Source: Strigamia acuminata (lineage: Eukaryota > Arthropoda > Chilopoda > Geophilomorpha > Linotaeniidae). Taken from it: a stretch of 64,000 bases of DNA. The stretch is from contig OX442320.1 of NCBI GenBank assembly GCA_949358305.1, positions 5,534,259-5,598,258 of the forward strand, in the 5' to 3' direction. This document shows positions 57,301 to 64,000 of the stretch, in pieces. The notes below the pieces were generated by a model that saw only the letters and a program-made list of their open reading frames with translations, searched no databases and was not told where the DNA came from. The translations under genes and the position numbers were made by a program. Numbering within the stretch: the first letter of the stretch is position 1; every line of letters begins with the position of its first letter.

Positions 57301-58120
57301 ATGCAAGAAATGTTACACCCTAGATTGAGCTCCATGTCAAAGAATTGTTATTCGTATTTTGATAAAATGTTTTATTTAATGTAACAAGGATACTGCAACA
57401 TTGTGAGATAGTTTGAAAAATTTGGCAATTACATCCAAGGCTGGACAGAAACTGAAAATTACAATGCTTTAAGTAAAATAAATTTTATCGTATTACCTCG
57501 CTTTAAGTCGCATGCCGTTGGACATGGGTTTACCAGGTTTTTGGAATTATAGTCAAATTGTTTATATCGGCATGTCGGTATAAGTGAAAAACCCGGATGA
57601 ATAATTATGTTGGAATTTGGGCCTGAAATTTGAGTTTTCTTGATATTCTGCAAATTATTACTCACTTACCGGCATGCCAGTATAAACGGGGATTATCGGC
57701 ATGCCGGTATAACTCGCACTACAAGTATACCGGCATGCGGCTTTAAGCGGGGTAATACGGCATGTTTTTTCTAAATTATCTTACAAATCATCTGCAGTTC
57801 TGCCCACAATAATAAATAGTAAAATCAGCCATGTGAACTGTTGAAAAAAAATTAAAATGAAGTGTTTTTTTTTTTAGGATTAATTTTTACTTACAGAAAT
57901 TATAACTGGAGGATAAATTGAAGGGGAATAACAATACACAAACTGTATGTAATTTATGAAGCCATCCTCATCTTGACAGTCTGAATTATTTTTAACAAAA
58001 GCACATTGCATTGATGAATCATTGAAATGATAAACATTATGACACTGACAATAAAAATTTCCAAGAAAAATAAAATAATTGTAAAAAAAAAATCAAATCA
58101 CTTACAGATTTGTGAGCCAT
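54334..58120 (-). CDS. SLC8B1: SLC8B1/NCLX-like cation exchanger, paralogue C (closest to canonical)
   Basis: Fifteen exons: 58106-58120, 57895-58044, 57785-57837, 57394-57451, 57217-57319, 56985-57152, 56848-56925, 56643-56789, 55880-56040, 55412-55544, 55138-55337, 54992-55067, 54832-54912, 54643-54710, 54334-54513. They sum to 1671 nt (556 residues; human is 584). The N-terminal Cys-rich loop (CHNVYHFN ... DCQDEDGFINYIQFVYC) matches the position of the human CRKVC...GYLDYLEGIFC segment. Alpha-1 is NVAGVTFLAFGNGASDIFSS and alpha-2 is LGLTILAWGNSLPDFVADVS, then GCFGGPLFNLLIGIG. Ser replaces the alpha-1 Pro, while the acidic Asp is kept. Exon 55138-55337 (200 nt) equals two exons (122+78) of copies A and B fused. 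The 5-codon first exon is weak, and no mitochondrial presequence is seen, so the start may be missing. Confidence 0.92.
55592..55862. mobile_element. hAT-type MITE, 271 bp
   Basis: Ends CAGTGGCGTAACT / AGTTACGCCACCG. An 8-bp flanking repeat ATGAGCTT / ATGAGGTT has one mismatch. It fills most of the intron between two exons of exchanger copy C. A plus-strand open frame across it is spurious. Confidence 0.9.
56101..56347. mobile_element. Diverged relative of the TACCGTA element
   Basis: Left ATTAAGAGTCGCCCTCGAAT and right AATAAGAGCCGCGG with TTTTTAATC match the ends of the element at 23084-23443. The interior is different. It is in an intron of exchanger copy C. Confidence 0.7.
57493..57765. 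mobile_element. TIR element with TA target site, 273 bp
   Basis: TTACCTCGCTTTAAGTCGCA at the left pairs with TGCGGCTTTAAGCGGGGTAA at the right, bordered by TA. The interior repeats CGGCATGCCGGTATAA words. A fragment of the family (CTTTAAGCGGCATGCC) lies at about 2962. Confidence 0.88.
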
Positions 58121-58805
58121 GTGTGTAAATTATTTTTGTGGTGAAGCAGAATAATATAGGTCCTGTTCTGTGAGGTAAAGAATATATTGTATTGATCTAG
58201 ATGAGAATATATGCGAGGTAAATTTTCTGCTTGAACAACCTATCCTAAAATTGAGTGTTAAGTGGTTTCTGCTTTCTGGAGACATGTAAGGCGTGTTTAC
58301 TAGTGCTGGTTTGATGATTATATGTCTGTGGACTTTAGTTGATTGATGGCTTTATATAATCTCTAACAGATTGTGAGCTTTGAACTGAAAAATCTGTTAA
58401 AGTGATATTTTATTTAATCTTATCTGATATAAAATAAAAAAATAAAAAAAATTTATTTGTCACATTTTAGTGCAATTTAAAAAGAAATATGGAGTGTCTT
58501 TCTATCTTGTCCAATTTGCTATTGAGTTCGTGGATGCAAATCTATATAAATAAAAATGTATGTTCGTCTGTCACTGACTTCAAATCTCCGAAAGTTCTTC
58601 ACCGATTATTTTGAAATTTTGACAGAATGTTGCATTTGAATAGGGGAGTGTTTTTATATGGTTTTTATATGGATGTCTCACCTGTGACAGGTAAAAACAA
58701 GCTTTTTTTGGAAATACAGCGCCATCTATAGGGCGTAAATGCAACACACGCTATACTAAATATTTGAAAAACGGCGCCATCTGTTGGACGTGAAAGTAAC
58801 ACACG
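58121..58805. other. Intergenic; Helitron-like fragment at 58541-58700
   Basis: 58541 onward begins TCTATATAAATAAAAATGTA, then TTCGTCTGTC, CTCCGAAAGTTCTTCACCGA and a TTTGACAGAATG block. From memory this style of sequence is abundant in arthropod Helitron-type repeats. Two copies of GGCGCCATCTxTxGG follow at 58720-58785. No gene was seen. Confidence 0.5.
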
Positions 58806-59192
58806 ATTCCACGGGATTTATTTCCACGGGATTTATTTCCACGGGATTTATTTCCACGGGATTTATTTCCACGGGATTTATTTCCACGGGATTTACTTCC
58901 ACGGGATTTACTTCCACGGGATTTACTTCCACGGGATTTATTTCCACGGGATTTATTTCCACGGGATTTACTTCCACGGGATTTATTTCCACGGGATTTA
59001 TTTCCACGGGATTTATTTCCACGGGATTTATTTCCACGGGATTTATATCCACGGGATTTATATCCACGGGATTTATTTCCACGGGATTTATTTCCACGGG
59101 ATTTATTTCCACGGGATTTATTTCCACGGGATTTATTTCCACGGGATTTATTTCCACGGGATTTATTTCCACGGGATTTATTTCCACGGGAT
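58806..59192. repeat. 15-bp minisatellite, about 26 copies
   Basis: The unit TTTCCACGGGATTTA has only C/T and T/A changes at one or two positions. The period is five codons, so open frames appear on both strands (for example NPVEI and NKSRG repeats). These have no start context or splice support and are treated as artefacts. Confidence 0.97.
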
Positions 59193-59665
59193 TGCAAAAA
59201 TATGCAGGGTCAACGAGGTTTTTTCAGACACGAGTTTTTTTTACGGAAAAGGGACAGAAGATTCTGCTTTTATTTTTGAAATTGAATTCAGCTTGACTTT
59301 GATGCGATGTGATAAAGGATTGACTGATATCAGGAAAATGAATCGAGGTTGTCACTACTATTATTGTTTTAGTTTATTTTATTGTTTTGTCACTCAAATA
59401 TGCAGTACAATATTGAAATTTAGATTTTGGCGCCCGAGACAAAATAAAAAATGGCGCCGTCTAAAAAATTAACGGTTTGCATACGGTATTCTAAAAATCG
59501 GGGTCGACTAGTGCCTGGCAAGAATACCTTTTTCTTTACTACCCTCATCTGCCGAGCTCTCGCTTGAAGATGAAGAACTATTCATCCCATTGAAAAATTA
59601 TGAAAAAATTTTTTTTAAAGAAAATTCAATTTAATTTTAACATTTTTATACAACAAAAACCTGAT
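59193..59665. other. 3' flank of secreted gene 1, duplicated at 61338-61796
   Basis: This block, from GGATTGCAAAAATATGCAG to the gene's stop, matches 61338-61796 at high identity (for example GAATTCAGCTTGACTTTGA and AATATGCAGTACAATATTGA). It is one arm of a tandem segmental duplication that includes the secreted genes. Confidence 0.85.
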
Positions 59666-60103
59666 TTAGTCATACCTGCGGTCAGCAGGCAAATAAATTT
59701 GACGAAAATTAAAGAAGTATTCGGGTTTATGTGCCCGTGTCGAACCTGTGCGTTTTGGATAACTTTTTATTTTCGAAGCTTTTACTGCATTTTTCCTCGT
59801 TCCCATTTTTCTCCCACCGATACTTCCAATCTCTCCCATGTTTCCAAAATTGGGTGAAAACGCATTATTTTGATTGATATTTGCATTGAATCCACCTCCT
59901 GAACTTTCCAGTTGTTTATTGCCTTGTTGGTCTTGATCTTCTCCTTGGTCTCGGTGCTTGCTTCTTCTGGCCTTTTAAATTTTAAAAAAAAGACAGAATT
60001 TTAAAAATATTACATGTTGAACAAAGTTTGTAACAATCATTACTTTTGTAAATGTAACCAACAAAAGGAACAAGAAAATTGAAATTTGTATCGTTTTAAG
60101 CAT
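59666..60103 (-). CDS. Small secreted protein of unknown function, copy 1
   Basis: Two exons: 60044-60103 and 59666-59971, joined in phase 0 across a 72-bp intron; 121 residues. Residues 1-20 (MLKTIQISIFLFLLLVTFTK) are a clear signal peptide. The mature part starts with a polar ARRSKHRDQGEDQDQQGNKQ stretch. It continues with SSGGGFNANINQNNAFSPNF and GEIGSIGG, and ends HKPEYFFNFRQIYLPADRRY-D. I do not recognise the family. Copy 2 at 61797-63398 shares the signal peptide, the Gly/Asn block and the tail. This copy lacks the Q-rich repeats and has an in-frame loss of 25 residues (LENLSEDDIAKFMYH...) before the tail. The lack of frame-shifts between copies argues that both are coding. Confidence 0.72.
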
Positions 60104-60567
60104 GTTGGCGACTTGATAACACGTCTGAGAATGCCACTAAAAATAATTAGATTTTAGTGTGTTATTGTTTTTGTTCATATTATTTTTCATGTGAATTGTT
60201 TTTAAATCCGTAATAGTAAATTTGAATCCACAGGGTATTTTTAGCAACATTTAATTGTACAATTATTATTGTTTGAGGTTCATTAGTATCACACCATATC
60301 CTGTGGCATTTTTATCCACTTTTATCAATTTCAACTATATTGTTTTACCAATTTCCAGGCGACTACAGCTATGAAGTATACGCTAGACTAGAGCAACATC
60401 GTGCTTATTCTGCATGTCGTCGGTGAATATGACCTATCCCTGCGATTTCTGGAAAAGGCATTGCAACATGGGTAAATTTCAAAATATATACATATAATTC
60501 GATGTGTAACACGATTAAAATCTTTTGGAACAGATTTTGTGGCTCAAAAAGTATAAGAGTAGCTGTC
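60104..60567. other. 5' flank of secreted gene 1
   Basis: About 60104-60310 matches the 5' flank of copy 2 (63399-63690). The shared words include TAATAGTAAA and TTCATTAGTA. Probable promoter; no TATA box was singled out. Confidence 0.5.
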
Positions 60568-60961
60568 AGCTAGGACGATTAATTACAGGACTGCCCATCC
60601 ATGGTGGCGGCATTGTTCTTTGATGACTGTTAAGCCTAGTTCACATGCATGCGTTAGTGCACCAAAGCTGCTTTGTCCACATGCGTTGCATGTGAACTCG
60701 GTTGCTTTCCCAACATGCGTTCGCCAAATCATCTTGTGATTTTGTACGATTTAACGCTTTAACGCTTGCGCGTTAAAGCGTTAAAGCTGATGCAACTATG
60801 CATGCATGTGAACTATAAAAATAATAGATAATATAATATCGCCTTTTACCCGCAAAAGTTTTAGAAATGCGTCGACAGATGGCGCTTACGTCATTTTTGT
60901 GCGGGAAATTTAAATTCAGAAGAAATGGCGGAGGAAAAGTTGTACAGTTAATCGTCCTAGC
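60568..60961. mobile_element. TIR element with 5-bp target duplication, 394 bp
   Basis: GCTAGGACGATTAA at the left pairs with TTAATCGTCCTAGC at the right. TGTCA flanks both sides (60563-60567, 60962-60966). It contains a second inverted-repeat unit at 60637-60815. Confidence 0.8.
60637..60815. mobile_element. Inner inverted-repeat element, 179 bp
   Basis: TAGTTCACATGCATGC at the left and GCATGCATGTGAACTA at the right, with TGCGTT/AACGC words in between. It is nested inside 60568-60961. No convincing target duplication was seen. Confidence 0.8.
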
Positions 60962-61064
60962 TGTCAGTTACCATTTGGTTGCCCCCCCAAACAGACACAA
61001 CCCCATTAGATCGTGGATGCAAATGAAGAATAGAAATCCAAGTGGATTTTAAAAATTCCTATTA

Positions 61065-61314
61065 TACTCTGGCCATGTGTAAGTTTGGCCTAACTCCGAG
61101 CCTCATAACTCACTCTGTGCTGCCACCAGGAAAAATAGTTCATAGTTTATTGCTTACTTCTTCCAGAAACCAAAACAATTTTGAAATTTATTATTGATTG
61201 TTAAGTCTGAAACAAAATGGATACCAGTAACTCCGGCAGTTGGATCTATTTTCTTGTATCACTACACCAGAGAAAAGGCTCGGAGTTAGGCCAAACTTAC
61301 ACATGGCCAGAGTA
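61065..61314. mobile_element. CTCTGGCCATG-type MITE, copy B
   Basis: The same 40-bp terminal inverted repeats as 23131-23358, again bordered by TATA/TA. It is 22 bp longer, the difference lying in the centre. It separates the two arms of the secreted-gene duplication. Confidence 0.95.
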
Positions 61315-61796
61315 TAGTTTTCGAGTTTATTGACATTTAATTGCAAAAACATGCTGTGTCAACGACTGTTTTTCAGACACTGTCGTGTTTTTGTACGGAA
61401 AAGGAACAAAAGATTCTACTTTTATTTTTGAAGTTGAATTCAGCTTGACTTTGAAGCAATGTGGTAAAGGATTGACTGGTATCAGGTAAATGAATCAAGG
61501 TTGGCACTACTATTATTGTTTTAGTTTATTTTATTGTTTTGTCACTCAAATATGCAGTACAATATTGACATTTAGATTTTGGCGCCCAGAAAAAATAAAA
61601 TATGACTCCGTCTAAAAAATTAACGGTTACCAATCTACTGGTGTATCATACCTGGCGGAGAGACGTTTTTCCTTACTGCCCTCATCTGCTGAGCTCTCGC
61701 TTGAAGAACTATTCATCCCATTGAAAAATTATGAAAAAATTTTTTTTAAAGAAAATTCAATTCAATTTTAACATTTTTATACAACAAAAACCTGAT

Positions 61797-63398
61797 TTAG
61801 TCATACCTGCGGTCAGTAGGCATATAAATTTGACGGAAATCGAAAAAGTATTCGGGTTTATGTGCCTGTGACGAACCTTTGTGTTTTGAATCAGCGTGAT
61901 GCACCAAAGCTGTTATGGCGTGATACATGAACTTGGCAATGTCATCTTCGGAAAGGTTTTCTAAATAGCTTCCTATTTTCGAATTTTTCCCTGCATCTTT
62001 CCTTGTTCCCATTGCTCTCCCGCCGATACTTCCGATACTTCCAAGATTTCCAAAAGTAGGTGAAAAGACATTATTTTGGTTGATATTTGCGTTGAAACCA
62101 CCTCCTGAACTTTCCAGCTGTTTGTTGCCTCGTCCTCTCTGTTTGTTTGGCAGTTGTGGCTTGCCTCGTCTCTGGCCTTGTTGGTTTTGCGGTTGTGTGT
62201 TGCCTTGTTGGTTTTGCGGTTGTGTGTTGCCTTGTTGGTTTTGCGATTGTGTATCGCGTGGTTGGTATTGCGGTTGAGTGTCGCCTTGTTGGTTTTGCGG
62301 TTGAGTGTCGCCCGGTTGAGTGTCGCCTTGTTGGTTTTGCGGTTGTGTGTCGCCTTGTTGGTTTTGCGGTTGTGTGTCGCCTTGTTGGTTTTGCGATTGT
62401 GTGTCGCCTTGTTGGTTTTGCGATTGTGTGTCGCGTGGTTGGTATTGCGGTTGAGTGTCGCCTTGTTGGTTTTGCGGTTGAGTGTCGCCTTGTTGGTTTT
62501 GCGGTTGTGTGTTGCCTTGTTGGTTTTGCGGTTGAGTGTCGCCTTGTTGGTTTTTCGGTTGTGTGACCTTACCAAAAAGGCGTTGTGGGCTGGGTTTTTT
62601 TTCGTTTTCACCACCTCCTGCCTGGTCTTGGGCCTTTTAAATTTAAAAAAAAGACGGAATTTTAAAAATATTACATGTTTAAAAAAGTTGACAACTATCA
62701 TTAGCTGCATTCAATTATAAAGAGTTTTCCCCGTTTTCCCTGTTTTCGTCGTTTTCGCCGTTTTCCCACACCGGATGTAGACGCATTTGACGTCACATTT
62801 CGAAAATCGGTTTTTTCGAAAACCGTTTTCGTGAAAACCAGAATTTCTTGGTTTTCGTGGTTTTCAAATCGTTTTCCCGGGCCGCCATTTTGTAATCGAA
62901 TAGATAGGCGGTGGAAGCACACACAAAAATGTAGATTTATTTAATTTATTTGTATAATTATTAATGGTTTTAAGAACGATCAAATGCGGCCAATTTTCGG
63001 GCGCATTTGCGCGTCGATTGCGGCCAATTCTCGGCCGCATTTGCGCATCGATTACGGCCAATTTTCGGGCGCATTTGCGCGTCGATTGCGGCCAATTCTC
63101 GGCCGCATTTGCGCGTCGATTACGGCCAATTCTCGGCCGCATTTGCGCGTCGGTTGCGGCCAATTCTCGGCCGCATTTGAGCGTCGAATGCAGACTGAGC
63201 ATGCTCCGTGGCTGTTGAAAACTGTTGACAGCTGTTGATACAAACGCTGCTCAATGTTGAAAACCGTTTTCATCGTTTTAGGAAAACGATGAAAAACGGT
63301 TTTTGAAAGCTATTTTAGAATTGAATGCACCTACTTACTTTTGTCCATGTAACCATAAAAAAAAACAAGAAAATTGAAATTTGTGTCGTGTTAAGCAT
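61797..63398 (-). CDS. Secreted glutamine-rich repeat protein, copy 2
   Basis: Two exons: 63339-63398 and 61797-62633, phase 0; 298 residues. Signal peptide MLNTTQISIFLFFFMVTWTK. About 15 copies of the nonapeptide QPQNQQGDT (27-bp units, with variants such as QPQYQPRDT) fill residues about 50-190. A basic linker (GKPQLPNKQRGRGNKQ) follows, then the block SSGGGFNANINQNN shared with copy 1. Next comes an amphipathic helix-like segment LENLSEDDIAKFMYHAITAL and the tail HKPEYFFDFRQIYMPTDRRY-D. The correct frame is fixed by the splice junction and by identity with copy 1. The NRKTNKAT frame is a shadow. The function is unknown; a matrix, silk-like or secretion-gel protein is possible. Confidence 0.76.
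62154..62570 (-). repeat. Coding 27-bp repeat (QPQNQQGDT)
   Basis: About 15 units lie inside exon 2 of secreted copy 2. Copy 1 has no such repeat at the equivalent place, so the array expanded or was lost after duplication. Confidence 0.92.
62706..63329. mobile_element. TIR insertion in the intron of secreted gene 2, 624 bp
   Basis: TGCATTCAATT at the left and AATTGAATGCA at the right. The interior has many GTTTTC/GAAAAC words and a GC-rich array at 62987-63185. The matching intron of copy 1 is only 72 bp and lacks it. No target duplication was resolved. Confidence 0.75.
62987..63185. repeat. 34-bp GC-rich minisatellite
   Basis: Nearly six copies of CGGCCAATTTTCGGGCGCAT plus TTGCGCGTCGATTG, inside the insertion at 62706-63329. 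It is much richer in CpG than its surroundings. Confidence 0.94.
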
Positions 63399-64000
63399 GC
63401 TGGCGACTTAATAACACATCTGTTTTATATCATTAAGTAATTTGAATTTAGATTAAATTGTTCTTACATCCGCAATAGTAAACTTGCAACTAAAGGGTAC
63501 TTTCAGCAACATTTAAAATAATTAGAATTAATTGTGCCATTGTTGTATATCATTAAGTAATTTGAATTTGGATTAAATTGTTCTTATATCCGTAATAAGT
63601 AAACTTGCATCTTCAGCAACATTTATTTGGACAATAACTATTGTATGGGGTTTATATTTATAATGTTCATTAGTACCATACAATATCCTCAATAGTATTT
63701 AAAATAAGCTAAAATAAAAAGGAGATATCAATTTATATTAGTTAAGTTAAGTAGTGGTAATTGGTTGATGTCTAAATGGAATTGAATTTTAGCTGCTAAA
63801 TAATTGGAGAAATGGTCATTTTGGATGATTAATAATCGTTCTGGTCATGAAAATGTATAAATTGTAAAATTTTGCAGTATAAAAATGCATCTGTGTGCAT
63901 AATAAACTTAAGAAATATGTCATTTTGATGTGTTTCAACCAATTTTCGGGTTTTCCACTGGTATTACCGAATTAGAATTACACAAAAACCGAATAAATTT
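63399..64000. other. 5' flank of secreted gene 2; no further gene
   Basis: A direct duplication (ATCATTAAGTAATTTGAATT with TTAAATTGTTCTTA) occurs at 63430-63500 and 63550-63610. The rest is AT-rich with no convincing exon up to the window edge. Confidence 0.6.

Noticed and set aside
58751-59197. Long minus- and plus-strand open frames of NKSRG, NPVEI and STGFI repeats
   Set aside because: They are produced by the 15-bp minisatellite, which keeps several frames open at once. There is no signal peptide, splice support or unique flanking protein.
61973-62710. A 245-codon minus-strand frame of NRKTNKAT repeats
   Set aside because: It is a shifted frame of the QPQNQQGDT repeat. The splice junction at 62633 and identity with copy 1 fix the other frame.

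Overview
This window is nuclear DNA from an AT-rich, intron-rich animal, most likely an invertebrate. The coding exons are typical metazoan housekeeping, ciliary and signalling genes with small GT-AG introns. No prokaryotic, organellar, tRNA, rRNA or CRISPR feature was seen. I cannot name the species. A boss/GPRC5-like class C receptor, many short TIR elements and a Helitron-like fragment fit an arthropod or related invertebrate, but that is only a guess.

Layout from left to right: the 3'-truncated receptor gene (1-1309, -). A gene-poor stretch (1.3-10.1 kb) holds tandem arrays and only isolated candidate exons. CFAP251/WDR66 (10157-17152, -) is head-to-head with PIGL (17460-18733, +). RSRC2 (19137-24374, -) and SUDS3 (24635-26861, -) follow, then CCDC86 (27277-27836, +) and an FBXO39-like F-box gene (28069-30482, +). 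PRPF8 (31267-43477, -) is head-to-head with LZTR1 (44046-47829, +). Three SLC8B1/NCLX-type cation exchangers follow (48020-50958 -, 51230-54217 +, 54334-58120 -). Last come two tandemly duplicated genes for small secreted proteins of unknown function (59666-60103 - and 61797-63398 -). I rebuilt exons by hand. For PRPF8, LZTR1, PIGL, SUDS3, RSRC2, CFAP251, CCDC86 and one SLC8B1 copy the exon lengths sum to intact reading frames close to the known family lengths.

The genes do not form one pathway. Three bear on splicing or nuclear RNA (PRPF8, RSRC2) and chromatin (SUDS3). One is nucleolar (CCDC86), two are ubiquitin-ligase adaptors (LZTR1, FBXO39-like), one is ciliary (CFAP251), one makes GPI anchors (PIGL), and the exchangers move Ca2+/Na+.

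The most striking non-coding feature is the intron content. Introns are either minimal (about 50-80 bp) or inflated. Nearly every inflated one is filled by a short TIR transposon or by its own private tandem array. The array periods cluster at 20-21, 30-31, 33 and 40-41 bp. Inside many arrays the A- or T-runs recur every 10-11 bp, the spacing of phased A-tract (curved) DNA. This resembles the periodic An/Tn clusters known from nematode germline introns. The arrays also create most of the long spurious open frames in the window. Other points of note are four introns that need a GC donor, sequence-level loss of cation-site residues in one exchanger copy, paired transposon insertions with clear target duplications, and the secreted-protein duplication.
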